The position numbers and the translations under genes were made by a program. Below the pieces are notes generated by a model. It saw only the letters and a program-made list of their open reading frames with translations, had not been told where the DNA came from and searched no databases. Source: Parvicella sp964387945 (GTDB lineage Bacteria > Bacteroidota > Bacteroidia > Flavobacteriales_D > Parvicellaceae). From it: 64,000 bases of DNA. The stretch lies in NCBI GenBank assembly GCA_964387945.1, contig CAYLYX010000013.1, positions 27,624-91,623 of the forward strand, read 5' to 3'. Positions 33,762 through 42,851 of the stretch are shown piece by piece (position 1 is the first letter of the stretch; each line of letters starts with the position of its first letter).

Positions 33762-35289
33762 AAAATTTTAGGAGTTGAGTAAAATCATCTTCATAGACAA
33801 TTTCTCCATTATTATAAGCTTTCTCGTAGAGCTTTGTAGCGAGTGTGTCGCTCGGGTCCAACACGTACTTTCCAACGATAAGTAAGTAATCCACATTTAG
33901 TTCCTGTCCGATACATGAGAATTGATCCGACTGGGAGGAGCGAATGCATTCTTCGTAAGGCGCTTTGTAAATCAAGGGGAAATAATCTTGACGAGCTGAA
34001 GTGTTCTCCAGAATCAAAACTTGTTTGTCCGAAGTACCCATAAGATTAGAAATGTGAAAATCGTCCCAAACTAGCGAATTGAATACAGGATAAATCACAC
34101 TATTATTGTCTATGTGGTCAGTTGCTGCAATCATTGATTTAGCATGACCGTTGAGCATCTTCCAGTAAGGTAAATTGCAACTAACCTGAAAAACTAAGAG
34201 GCCAATTCCTGCTGCTGCAGAAAGAATAGAAAGAGCTTTGTTTGATGCAACTACGTGGGTGGCACCAACTAGCACGAATAACCAGAAAATATACTCAATT
34301 CTTACCGAAAAAACAGAAGCGTAACCAACCGAGTCAGGTAACGTAAAATAAAGGAACAAGAAAACCAGTGCGGCTAATGGTAGTGACCAATTCTTCTTGC
34401 TTTCTTTTCGAGAGATCGAAAAAATAAATAACATCAGGATCAGTCCTAAAACAACTAACTTGATCCAATTGATGAGTGTGCCTTGTTCTGCATCTTCGGG
34501 TTTAATAACAATGGAAAAACCAGAGGTAAGACGTGAGATTAATTCGGAGGTTTCAAGCCAGTTGTATTCAGATTGCCTCGAACCCATAAACAGCAGCGTA
34601 AGCAACAAACCAGGTGAAGCGGACAACAATATGAATAATCCATGTTTGAGTTGCTTTTTGCTCCAATGCTGTTTTTTCCATTCCATCAAGATGTCGATGA
34701 ACAGGTACAGTCCAGCAAAGAAAAAAGGAATGACATGAGAGCAATAGGTCAAGAGAAGCAACAAGCCAAAAGCAATGTACTTGTAGACAGACCACCCATT
34801 TGCTTTGAAACGGTCATAAAACCCAAGTGTCCACAAGGCAAAGGAGGCTGCAAAAATAAAGTTGTAGAACCCACTGAAAAAGAGGTAGGAATAAACAAAA
34901 GGAAAGAGCAAAAAAGGAAAGGTTTTTGTTTTTGTGGGTTGTGCATTGCTCCAAAAAAACATTCCTGAAATCAGCAGGATAATGTGGAATAGATGGAAAA
35001 TTTTGAGCGCAATAACTCCAGAAAAAAGCTGCTGTAATCCTCCCAAAATGAGGATCGTAAAATAGTTAGGAGTAAAGTTGTCATTGATTTCAAAAAAGGA
35101 GGAATAGAATCCCTTTTCACTTAGCAATTCGTAGGCAATTCGGGATGAGTAAAGGTGATTAGGACCATCCAGCGTGATCAGGTAATCCATCGAAAAGATT
35201 GGAACACAAGCGATGAGACAACCAACAATGAATAGTACGAGTTGGATGAATGACCAAACGTTTTGTTTTTCTTTTGGATCAGTAGTCAT
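33748..35289 (-). CDS. Polytopic membrane protein, GT-C glycosyltransferase-like
   Basis: A 513-aa protein with about 11-12 membrane segments. The first loop after helix 1 reads TLDGPNHLYSSRIAYELL, an acidic DGPNH motif placed like the catalytic loop of GT-C glycosyltransferases, and a soluble C-terminal domain starts near residue 400. It is the last gene of the polysaccharide operon and overlaps the preceding Wzi-like gene by 11 bases. A glycosyltransferase role is inferred from topology and context; no named family is certain. Confidence 0.65.
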   Translation of the reverse strand: MTTDPKEKQNVWSFIQLVLFIVGCLIACVPIFSMDYLITLDGPNHLYSSRIAYELLSEKGFYSSFFEINDNFTPNYFTILILGGLQQLFSGVIALKIFHLFHIILLISGMFFWSNAQPTKTKTFPFLLFPFVYSYLFFSGFYNFIFAASFALWTLGFYDRFKANGWSVYKYIAFGLLLLLTYCSHVIPFFFAGLYLFIDILMEWKKQHWSKKQLKHGLFILLSASPGLLLTLLFMGSRQSEYNWLETSELISRLTSGFSIVIKPEDAEQGTLINWIKLVVLGLILMLFIFSISRKESKKNWSLPLAALVFLFLYFTLPDSVGYASVFSVRIEYIFWLFVLVGATHVVASNKALSILSAAAGIGLLVFQVSCNLPYWKMLNGHAKSMIAATDHIDNNSVIYPVFNSLVWDDFHISNLMGTSDKQVLILENTSARQDYFPLIYKAPYEECIRSSQSDQFSCIGQELNVDYLLIVGKYVLDPSDTLATKLYEKAYNNGEIVYEDDFTQLLKFSSPY

Positions 35290-36778
35290 TGTAGGTGTTC
35301 CAGAGTGAAGTGCGTATACCAGCCTGAATTAAGTGAAATACTTCTGTTTGTCCGCTACTTCTATCCGTTCTAAGCGTATAGTTTACAAATCCACGTAAAT
35401 TAAGTTGGGGAAGAATGTTGTACGAAACATTTAATTGATTCCACCAAACAATATGTTGCTCGCCCTGTCCAATATAATGGTCAAAGTCTCCATCGCGATT
35501 CGTATACGATTCAAAGATGTCGCCTCCATAATTAATTGATCCGCTATTCTTTCCGATGTCTTGATATTGTGTTTGTAGACGAAAAAACCAACGACTCTTC
35601 TGATAACGAATGATCTGAGTTACTTCATAAAAGTTTGCCCCGAGCGGATGTGCCAGAGATTGTCCCAAATGACCATAGTTGAGCACCGAGTACTTGTGCG
35701 CAAATGTGTAGGGTCGTGAGAAGTTATACTCCAATTGATAGGATAGCCCTTCGATGTTAGCTAAGTTAAAGGTTTTGAAACCAAATTGAATGCCATACTT
35801 GTTAGCCCACCAACCGTTATTTTCTCGAAATGCACTTAATAGAAACTCGTCAAACACAAGCTGAGAATACAGGGTATATTTGTCAAACATCGTGTAGCGC
35901 AAGGAACCTCCAAACAGCACGTTATCGTTAGAGCCGATAGCGTATTCAACAGGACGGAAAAAAATAATTGGATTCAGGTAATTGGGATCAAAATTTCGAT
36001 TTCCGAGGGTGTCTTTTTGAGCAAAAATTACCGTTTCATAGAGTGTGAAGTTGAGATTTCTTAGAATGTTCCAACTTAGCTGATGACTGGTTACAAATTT
36101 TCTTTGAAAACCATTGTAATGATTGTCTACGTGCATGGCATACAAGTTAGTATAGCGCACATTCCAAAATGAACTCATGATCCTGAAGAAAGGGTAGGGA
36201 GAGGCATTGTCAGAAAGAAGAAACGTACGGTATCCGTCACCCCAAAAGTGCTTGCCGTTACCTACGGTAAGATCAAAATATTCATTGGGGGAGTAGTTCA
36301 AGTAGAACTCATAATGGTGAACAAAATCATTCCCTTGATTAATGCCTAATCCATTTACAGCTTCACGCATAAAAACACTTGAGTCCTGAAAAGCAAATCT
36401 TGGAAACTGACCGAATCGATAAAACCCAGAAAGTCCAAGTTTATTTCCGCTTTTCGAAAAGTAAAGTCCACCAGCGTACTGAGGTCGAATACCCTCCCCG
36501 TTTTGAAATAAGGAATTCCCTTCTACAAGTGGTGATATGAATGTATTGGATGAGCCAAGAGCGAAACCCTCGAAAGGATTCAGACTATCTGCCACAAAGG
36601 GGGATATGTCTTTCCTTAGGTACGGCTTCATCCCACTGTGGAAATTGGTGACTTGCTGTTCGTACAGCTTGTGCTCGAAAGGATACACCAGTTCATTGTT
36701 AAGCGGAACAATCTCATTTTGTGCAGATGAGATTGTCGCTGATGCAAGTAGGATATGGAACCAAATTAATCTAAGCAC
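35279..36778 (-). CDS. Wzi-like capsule assembly outer membrane protein (copy 2)
   Basis: Predicted outer membrane beta-barrel of 499 aa with a signal peptide (residues 1-19, ATISSAQ). The GNGKHFWGDGYRTFLLSDNA stretch near residues 179-198 is the core of the Wzi/capsule assembly family, which also includes the gliding protein RemB of flavobacteria. It is a distant paralogue of the protein encoded at 37862-39433, sharing this motif and the LAHPLGANF stretch. Wzi of E. coli K30 binds capsule at the surface. Overlaps the WecA-type gene by 8 bases. Confidence 0.75.
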   Translation of the reverse strand: MLRLIWFHILLASATISSAQNEIVPLNNELVYPFEHKLYEQQVTNFHSGMKPYLRKDISPFVADSLNPFEGFALGSSNTFISPLVEGNSLFQNGEGIRPQYAGGLYFSKSGNKLGLSGFYRFGQFPRFAFQDSSVFMREAVNGLGINQGNDFVHHYEFYLNYSPNEYFDLTVGNGKHFWGDGYRTFLLSDNASPYPFFRIMSSFWNVRYTNLYAMHVDNHYNGFQRKFVTSHQLSWNILRNLNFTLYETVIFAQKDTLGNRNFDPNYLNPIIFFRPVEYAIGSNDNVLFGGSLRYTMFDKYTLYSQLVFDEFLLSAFRENNGWWANKYGIQFGFKTFNLANIEGLSYQLEYNFSRPYTFAHKYSVLNYGHLGQSLAHPLGANFYEVTQIIRYQKSRWFFRLQTQYQDIGKNSGSINYGGDIFESYTNRDGDFDHYIGQGEQHIVWWNQLNVSYNILPQLNLRGFVNYTLRTDRSSGQTEVFHLIQAGIRTSLWNTYNDY

Positions 36779-37859
36779 TTTTCGGTTTAATGATAAAAGG
36801 TATGGTGGTTAGAAATGCTGCAATCACAAAAGTGAGTAAGAACTGTATGGTAGGATCGACTTCAATGAAGTACTGAATACCAACTGCGCAAGCTACAATG
36901 ACAATGTTGTAAAGATAAAGCCATAGCACGGTCTGTCTGTGATTCATGCCGAGTGCGATGAAGCGGTGGTGAATGTGATTTCTATCGGCTGTAAATGGCG
37001 AAACTCCCTTGAATGCTCTAATGCTAAATACCCGAAGGGTGTCAATCAATGGATAAACCATAATGGCCATCACCAGAATCGGCATATTAGGTTCAAACCA
37101 TTCTGCCATTTTTATAGGCTCTAGATCCACCGCGTTAATGGCTAGAACGCTGATGATAGCACCTACCGTCAGAGAACCTGAGTCACCCATGAAAATTCTA
37201 GCAGGAGAAAAATTAAAGACCAAAAAACCAAGTAGCGCTCCGCTCAGCACGAAGCCAAGCAAAGCAAGAGGGACATTCCCATTGATAAGGAAACAGACGC
37301 CAAAACAACTTGCTATAATGAACCCGATACCTCCAGCAAGTCCATCCAGTCCATCAATCAGGTTAATGGCGTTAACCACTACGATGTAAACAAATAATGA
37401 GAGCAAGTAGCTTTGCCATACTTCAAGTTCTTCTGATGATCCGAAAAGTCCATGCATAGAAGTGATTCGAATATCAGCGAGTACAACTAAGATGAAGCCC
37501 ACAACCATATGTGCTACAAGTTTTTTCATCGGAGCAGTCCCAATAATGTCGTCTTTTACTCCCACAAAGAAGAGGAGAATAAGGACGGCTATCAGGTGTT
37601 TAAAGTTCGTAAGCATATGTGGCAGGTGATCATATTCTTCTGGGAACCATAACGCATAGGAGAACACAATCGCACCAAAGATCACGATCCCGCCAATGGT
37701 GGGGATACTTCTGCTGTGCAGCTTTCTTTCTTCTGAAGGTTCGTCCACAAGGTGTTTCAGCTTGGCCACCTTAATGAGCGAAGGAATTGACATCAATACA
37801 ACAAAAAATGCCGTAAGAAATCCTAGAATGATGATGGTAAGTCCTGGTGTTACTGACAT
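36771..37859 (-). CDS. WecA/MraY-type undecaprenyl-phosphate sugar-1-phosphate transferase
   Basis: Inner membrane enzyme that starts lipid-linked glycan synthesis by moving HexNAc-1-phosphate from UDP to undecaprenyl phosphate. It has 362 aa and about 10-11 helices with the family motifs FVGVKDDI (DD), NAINLIDGLDGLAGG, FMGDSGSLTVGAI and the HIHHRF histidine motif of WecA-type enzymes. The HIHH motif favours WecA over MraY. It sits between two Wzi-like genes in the polysaccharide operon. Confidence 0.92.
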   Translation of the reverse strand: MSVTPGLTIIILGFLTAFFVVLMSIPSLIKVAKLKHLVDEPSEERKLHSRSIPTIGGIVIFGAIVFSYALWFPEEYDHLPHMLTNFKHLIAVLILLFFVGVKDDIIGTAPMKKLVAHMVVGFILVVLADIRITSMHGLFGSSEELEVWQSYLLSLFVYIVVVNAINLIDGLDGLAGGIGFIIASCFGVCFLINGNVPLALLGFVLSGALLGFLVFNFSPARIFMGDSGSLTVGAIISVLAINAVDLEPIKMAEWFEPNMPILVMAIMVYPLIDTLRVFSIRAFKGVSPFTADRNHIHHRFIALGMNHRQTVLWLYLYNIVIVACAVGIQYFIEVDPTIQFLLTFVIAAFLTTIPFIIKPKSA

Positions 37860-37861
37860 AA

Positions 37862-39433
37862 TTATAAGTCTAAATAAAAGTTGTTAAGGTTGCACCGCAC
37901 TCCCAATGCAAAAAAGAAGTCACGCTGATTATCAGCAGAGTTATCAAGGTTGGTAAGGATTCGTTGGGTAACCTGTCCAAAAAACTGAAGACGAGTTTTG
38001 ATGTTAAATTCGTATCCGCCCTCAATTTTCCAAAAGTAAGTTTGGATGTTTTGATATTCAATATCTTCGATAAGAGAATTGTCACTCGATCTAAAGATAT
38101 TTTCACCCAATTGAAGTTGATCTCCTCTTTTTCTAAAAGTCGCATTAAACTGCACATCAGCAAACCATCTATCGTAGTAAAAATGATAAAGAAGCACCGC
38201 TTCACTGAATGATGCTCCAAGTGGATGCGCTAGTTCTTGATTCATGTGCGTGTAGTTCTGAAAGATATTTGCACTACTGTGCGAGTACATGTAGGACGGA
38301 ACGGAATTAAACTCTGCTAAAAACCAGTTGCGTTCTAATCCGAAGGGAGTAAACCATTTCCCGCCAACTTGAAAACCTATACGGTCAAGATCATCCACGG
38401 CTACTTGAGCAAAAACCTGATAAGAAGGCTTTAAATAAGAAGCAGAAAACCCTAAAAGCGTATTGTTCTCTCCCTGTAGACCACTTAGAGCAGTATTAAC
38501 GCCAATAATGGGGTTGTAAAAAGATGGGTGTGGATTGACAAATCCAATCGAGTCTTCATACCGCTTGTAGATTGTTCCCTCAAACAAACCAAACTCTAAG
38601 TGTGGGTTCGGCTTGAAAGAGAGGTAGTGGAAGTTCTCATTTTTTCGCTTGAACAATGCTTCAGTAGATACCGTTGTCTCCGATCTAGATAAGGATTGCA
38701 TCCAAGCATAAGTGCTCATATATTGCCACTTATTGTTCTTAGATTTTAGGTTCAATGCCAAATAGGGGTAATTACTTGCGTTGTCAGATAACAGCAGACT
38801 GCGATATCCGTGACCGATGAAAAGTTTGTCGTGCCCAAACTTCAGGTTAAACCAATCGTTCATTTTCCAACTAACTGTTCCCATTGAATTTCCAACGTCC
38901 CAGCCGACCTCTTTGAATGGTTTTACTCTACCTATGCCAGGGGCAATGCCTCTTCTGTCCACCAGCGTGTCGATAAAATAGGGATAAATGAATTGGTTTT
39001 CGTAAAATCTGGTCTCAAAGGAAATGTTCTTACCAATATTTCCAACCACTCTAAAACCTCTTGTATTGGTACTCAACTTTTTATTGTCAACATCTGAGGT
39101 CTGAGAATACCTTCTTCCGTAGGAAAGGTCGAGTAGTAAGTCCATCCCAATGTGAACATCTTTGCGATGAATTTCTAAAAGATGTTTTTGATAAAGTAAA
39201 ACGGTGAAATCGTAGTAATAATCTCCGGTATCTTTAAACGTGTTGTTGAACGTTTGCTTTGATAAGAACCATTGGTTATAGGGTCTTACTCCAGTGTGTA
39301 GCAAAGAATCTTTTTCCGATTTTACTTGTAAAACTTCCTGAGAAATTCCAAAATTCAGGGGAATGTCATACTGCTGCGCTTGTGAAACTAGCACACAAAA
39401 CCACAGTAATATGAGACTCAGATATGACTTCAA
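37862..39433 (-). CDS. Wzi-like capsule assembly outer membrane protein (copy 1)
   Basis: A 523-aa predicted outer membrane beta-barrel with a signal peptide (residues 1-19, LVSQAQQ) and the family core GHDKLFIGHGYRSLLLSDNA near residue 200, plus LAHPLGASFSEAVLL towards the C-terminus. It shares these motifs with its downstream paralogue. It lies 3 bases after fcl and 2 before the WecA-type gene. The likely role is anchoring or export of the fucose-containing surface polymer. Confidence 0.75.
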   Translation of the reverse strand: MKSYLSLILLWFCVLVSQAQQYDIPLNFGISQEVLQVKSEKDSLLHTGVRPYNQWFLSKQTFNNTFKDTGDYYYDFTVLLYQKHLLEIHRKDVHIGMDLLLDLSYGRRYSQTSDVDNKKLSTNTRGFRVVGNIGKNISFETRFYENQFIYPYFIDTLVDRRGIAPGIGRVKPFKEVGWDVGNSMGTVSWKMNDWFNLKFGHDKLFIGHGYRSLLLSDNASNYPYLALNLKSKNNKWQYMSTYAWMQSLSRSETTVSTEALFKRKNENFHYLSFKPNPHLEFGLFEGTIYKRYEDSIGFVNPHPSFYNPIIGVNTALSGLQGENNTLLGFSASYLKPSYQVFAQVAVDDLDRIGFQVGGKWFTPFGLERNWFLAEFNSVPSYMYSHSSANIFQNYTHMNQELAHPLGASFSEAVLLYHFYYDRWFADVQFNATFRKRGDQLQLGENIFRSSDNSLIEDIEYQNIQTYFWKIEGGYEFNIKTRLQFFGQVTQRILTNLDNSADNQRDFFFALGVRCNLNNFYLDL

Positions 39434-39436
39434 TAA

Positions 39437-40369
39437 TTAAAATATTGCTTGTTCAACAACTTCTTCATAAACGGCACTAATTCCTTCTCGAAGATCAATG
39501 CGATGTCTCCAGCCTAGGCCATGCATTTTGGTCATGTCGAGTAGTTTTCTGGGGGTGCCATCTGGTTTGTCTGTGTTGAAGGTAAGTTCTCCTTCAAAAC
39601 CAACAATATCTTTAATGAGGAGTGCAAGCTCCTTAATGGAAACGTCTTCTCCACATCCAATATTAACCAGTTCTTTTTCGTTATAATTTTCCAACAAGAA
39701 AAGACATGCTTCTGCCAAATCATCTACGTGCAAGAATTCTCGTTTAGGTGATCCTGTGCCCCAGATTTCTACAGAGGGCAAGTTCTCTTCTTTTGCCGTG
39801 TGGAATTTTCGGATAAGCGCAGGTAAAACGTGTGAATTATTCAAATCGTAATTGTCGTTAGGACCGTACAAGTTAGTCGGCATGGCAGATATAAAATTGC
39901 ATCCATGCTGATCTCTGTATGCCTCACACATCTTGATTCCTGCAATTTTTGCAATGGCGTAGGGTTCGTTAGTAGGTTCTAGTAAACCTGTAAGCAGATA
40001 TTCTTCCTTGAGCGGTTGAGGTGCCATCTTAGGATAGATACAAGAAGACCCTAAAAATAGTAGTTTGGTCACATTGTGCTCAAACGAAGCTTGAATAACA
40101 TTGGCTTCCATCATCAAATTATCGTAGATGAAATCAGCTTTGTATGTATTGTTGGCATGAATTCCACCAACTTTGGCAGCCGCTAAGATGACATAATCAG
40201 GCTTTTCTTGCGCAAAAAATTGCCGCACCGCTTCCTGATTCCTTAGGTCTAGTTCAGAAGATGTTCTAACCAGCAGATTGCTGTATCCCTCTTGTTCTAA
40301 TTTTCTAACGATTGCCGAGCCTACCATCCCTCGATGACCTGCAATATATATTCGGTCAGTCTTGTTCAT
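39437..40369 (-). CDS. fcl: GDP-L-fucose synthase
   Basis: Bifunctional epimerase-reductase that turns GDP-4-keto-6-deoxy-D-mannose into GDP-L-fucose with NADPH. The protein (310 aa) has the Rossmann motif GHRGMVGSAI near residue 11, the catalytic serine in LFLGSSCIYPK, and YAIAK (Tyr-xxx-Lys), with the family-specific NLYGPNDNYDL motif. It overlaps gmd by one base, so the two consecutive enzymes are coupled. Confidence 0.96.
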   Translation of the reverse strand: MNKTDRIYIAGHRGMVGSAIVRKLEQEGYSNLLVRTSSELDLRNQEAVRQFFAQEKPDYVILAAAKVGGIHANNTYKADFIYDNLMMEANVIQASFEHNVTKLLFLGSSCIYPKMAPQPLKEEYLLTGLLEPTNEPYAIAKIAGIKMCEAYRDQHGCNFISAMPTNLYGPNDNYDLNNSHVLPALIRKFHTAKEENLPSVEIWGTGSPKREFLHVDDLAEACLFLLENYNEKELVNIGCGEDVSIKELALLIKDIVGFEGELTFNTDKPDGTPRKLLDMTKMHGLGWRHRIDLREGISAVYEEVVEQAIF

Positions 40370-41469
40370 TATTCGAAGTAGTTTAACGTTTCATGACCAC
40401 CTTCCTTAAGGTATTGGTCTCTTTTAAAAAGTTCTACATCACTAGAAACCATGTCTTTTACTAGGGCTGCTAGATCGTATTCATGTTTCCATCCTAATTC
40501 TTCTTTTGCCTTGGTAGGATCACCAATTAGCAAGTCCACTTCAGTAGGTCTGAAATATTTTGGATCTACACGAACAATAACCTCTCCAGAAGCCTTATTT
40601 ACACCCACTTCATCAACACCTTCACCTTTCCATTCTAACTCCATTCCCACTTCTCTAAATGCCAAGTCTACAAAATGCCTTACCGTGTAGGTTTCACCAG
40701 TTGCTAAAACATAATCTTTAGGTTCCTCTTGTTGAAGCATCAGCCACATTCCTTTGATGTAGTCTTTTGCATGTCCCCAGTCCCTTTTCGCGTCCATGTT
40801 TCCAAGGAACAAGTTTTTTTGAAGACCCAACGATATTTTCGCTGCAGCACGGGTAATTTTTCGGGTCACAAAAGTTTCACCTCGTATCGGACTTTCATGG
40901 TTGAAAAGGATTCCATTGCATGCAAATAGTCCATAGGCTTCTCGATAGTTTTTAACAATCCAAAAACCGTATAATTTTGCTACACCATAAGGACTTCTAG
41001 GGTAAAATTCAGATTCTTCGTCATATAACCCTTTGCTGTTTTTGTTGGACTCCAGTCCGCCATACAATTCACTGGTTGACGCCTGGTAAAATTTGGTTTT
41101 ATCTGCAAGCCCAAGTATTCGAATGGCTTCAAGAATTCTTAGTGTACCCAGTGCATCCGAGTTAGCCGTGTATTCCGGTGTTTCAAAAGAAACCTTCACA
41201 TGCGATTGAGCAGCAAGGTTATAAATCTCGTCAGGTTGAACCTCCTGAATGATTCGAATGAGGTTAGTGCTATCGGTCAAATCTCCATAGTGTAAGAAAA
41301 ACCTTACATCATTTTCATGTTGGTCTTGATACAAATGATCAATTCGATCTGTATTAAACAACGAACTTCTTCTTTTTACACCATGAACGACATAGCCTTT
41401 GTTTAACAGAAATTCTGCCAAATATGCTCCGTCTTGTCCAGTTACTCCTGTAATTAATGCAACTTTCAT
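40369..41469 (-). CDS. gmd: GDP-mannose 4,6-dehydratase
   Basis: First committed enzyme of GDP-L-fucose synthesis: GDP-D-mannose to GDP-4-keto-6-deoxymannose. The 366-aa SDR protein has GVTGQDGAYLAEFLL, the NLAAQSHVKVSFE motif, YxxxK as YGVAK, and the C-terminal KYFRPTEVDLLIGDPTKAK typical of Gmd. It is the first gene of the six-gene minus-strand operon that runs to 33748. Confidence 0.97.
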   Translation of the reverse strand: MKVALITGVTGQDGAYLAEFLLNKGYVVHGVKRRSSLFNTDRIDHLYQDQHENDVRFFLHYGDLTDSTNLIRIIQEVQPDEIYNLAAQSHVKVSFETPEYTANSDALGTLRILEAIRILGLADKTKFYQASTSELYGGLESNKNSKGLYDEESEFYPRSPYGVAKLYGFWIVKNYREAYGLFACNGILFNHESPIRGETFVTRKITRAAAKISLGLQKNLFLGNMDAKRDWGHAKDYIKGMWLMLQQEEPKDYVLATGETYTVRHFVDLAFREVGMELEWKGEGVDEVGVNKASGEVIVRVDPKYFRPTEVDLLIGDPTKAKEELGWKHEYDLAALVKDMVSSDVELFKRDQYLKEGGHETLNYFE

Positions 41470-41516
41470 AAAATGATTTATTGAACGGGTAAAGGTAATA
41501 CTCCCCGTACTCTAAA

Positions 41517-41524
41517 CAAAGATA
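41517..41524 (-). promoter_or_regulatory. Promoter -7 box of the gmd-fcl polysaccharide operon
   Basis: TATCTTTG on the minus strand (CAAAGATA on plus), 47 bases before the gmd ATG. Confidence 0.5.
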
Positions 41525-41635
41525 AATATGATGTTTCAACGCCATTTAGCGGTTAATCAACTACTTTTTTGCACAAAATTAAACTCTGGCTTGAAATTTG
41601 CCATTACTAATTTGAATACGAAAAAAAAAGTAAGA

Positions 41636-41956
41636 ATGCCACAAAAAGTGCATAGCGAGAATGAGTTGAGAAAGTACGGACTACTTTTCTTGGGTATAGT
41701 GTTAGATGCAATAGGTATGCTAACGTATGCAATTCCTTTTTTTGGAGAATTGTTCGATCTACTGTGGGCTCCAGTCAGCGCATTGCTCGTTTGGTTACTG
41801 TACCGAAAGACTTATGGTTCCGTTGGAGGGTTATTTAGCTTTTTTGAAGAAATTCTCCCAGGCGCAGACGTGATTCCTACGTTTACGGTTATGTGGTTTG
41901 TTCGCTATTATGTTACCACCGAAAAGAAACTTTCAGGGGAGGCTACCGCACAATAA
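41636..41956 (+). CDS. Small conserved-looking membrane protein
   Basis: A 106-aa protein with two hydrophobic segments (about residues 12-34 and 38-54) joined by an acidic FFGELFDLLWAPVSALLVWLL region, and a C-terminal PGADVIPTFTVMWFVRYY segment. I set the start at ATG 41636 (MPQKVHS): the frame is open back to 41528, but that part reads unlike coding sequence and runs over the divergent gmd promoter. The function is unknown. The 3' end overlaps cysQ by 14 bases. Confidence 0.65.
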   Translation: MPQKVHSENELRKYGLLFLGIVLDAIGMLTYAIPFFGELFDLLWAPVSALLVWLLYRKTYGSVGGLFSFFEEILPGADVIPTFTVMWFVRYYVTTEKKLSGEATAQ

Positions 41957-42695
41957 ACCAGTTGTTCAGCAACTGTTCACGGTTGTACTTCATTTCCTCT
42001 TGAGTGCTATAATCAATGAGTTCTTTTCCAGCAAATTTAGCAATAGCATGACCAGCAGCGGTGTCCCATTCCATGGTAGGTGCAAATCGTGGGTAAACAT
42101 CTGCCACACCTTCTGCCACTAAGCATATTTTAAGCGAACTTCCCATGGATACAACTTCTACTTCTCCATGTTTTTCTTTGAGCTCGTTAAAGTAGGCTTG
42201 TGTTTCATCACTCATATGAGATCGGCTGCCAACGGCTACAAAATTAGACGTAGATTTGGGTTGGGGTAATTCAACCGTCTTACCGCTGACTTCCTTGAAA
42301 GAACCAAAGTCTTTCATTCCGTAATAGAGCACCTCTTTTACCGGAACGTAGATCACTCCCATCACGGGAATGCCGTTTTCAATCAAAGCAATGTTTACTG
42401 TAAACTCACCATTTCTTTTGATGAATTCTTTGGTGCCGTCTAGCGGGTCAACAATCCAAAGTTGCTCCCAATCTTTGCGCTCATCAAAGGGGATTGATTT
42501 TCCTTCTTCGCTTAGCACTGGAATTCCTGTTTTGTTTAGAAAGGCCACAATTGCATTGTGCGCATTTCGATCGGCCTCGGTCAAGGGAGTTTTGTCTTCC
42601 TTCATGTCTACCTTAATTTCTCCGTTATAGACCTCTAAAATCTCTTTTCCTCCTGCAAGCGCAGCTTCTTTGGCAATTTCCAGCAATTCTTTCAT
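41943..42695 (-). CDS. cysQ: 3'(2'),5'-bisphosphate nucleotidase
   Basis: Li+-sensitive phosphatase that hydrolyses 3'-phosphoadenosine 5'-phosphate (PAP), recycling the by-product of sulfate assimilation and sulfotransfer. The protein has 250 aa. The metal-binding motifs of the inositol monophosphatase superfamily are complete: PVLSEEGK, WIVDPLDGTKEF and EWDTAAGHAI. Single gene, cytosolic or peripheral membrane. Confidence 0.94.
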   Translation of the reverse strand: MKELLEIAKEAALAGGKEILEVYNGEIKVDMKEDKTPLTEADRNAHNAIVAFLNKTGIPVLSEEGKSIPFDERKDWEQLWIVDPLDGTKEFIKRNGEFTVNIALIENGIPVMGVIYVPVKEVLYYGMKDFGSFKEVSGKTVELPQPKSTSNFVAVGSRSHMSDETQAYFNELKEKHGEVEVVSMGSSLKICLVAEGVADVYPRFAPTMEWDTAAGHAIAKFAGKELIDYSTQEEMKYNREQLLNNWFIVR

Positions 42696-42790
42696 GGTAA
42701 ATTTATTTAGGACAAAAGTAGAACTTCAATTAATTTCTGGAGAGAATCGCGCTAATATTTTCCGAGTTTGGCTATTTACACAATATTACA

Positions 42791-42821
42791 TTGGGTGTCG
42801 CCATAAGTTTTTGTAATTTCG
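42791..42821 (+). promoter_or_regulatory. Candidate promoter for the RND exporter gene
   Basis: TTG at 42791-42793 and TAATTTCG at 42814-42821 are spaced 20 bases and lie 30 bases before ATG 42852. Confidence 0.5.
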
Positions 42822-42851
42822 CGACCTATAATCAAAATATTCATGGTATAA

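Noticed and set aside
34397..34968. Two plus-strand open frames of about 110 codons opposite the GT-C-like gene
   Set aside because: They overlap each other and a long, well-formed membrane protein gene; their translations are low-complexity and have no start signal.
37870..38220. Minus-strand frame of 116 codons within the Wzi-like gene
   Set aside because: It is in another frame of the same strand as a complete beta-barrel gene that carries the family motifs.
41528..41635. N-terminal 36-codon extension of the small membrane protein
   Set aside because: It crosses the divergent gmd promoter region and has no hydrophobic or conserved pattern; ATG 41636 fits better.
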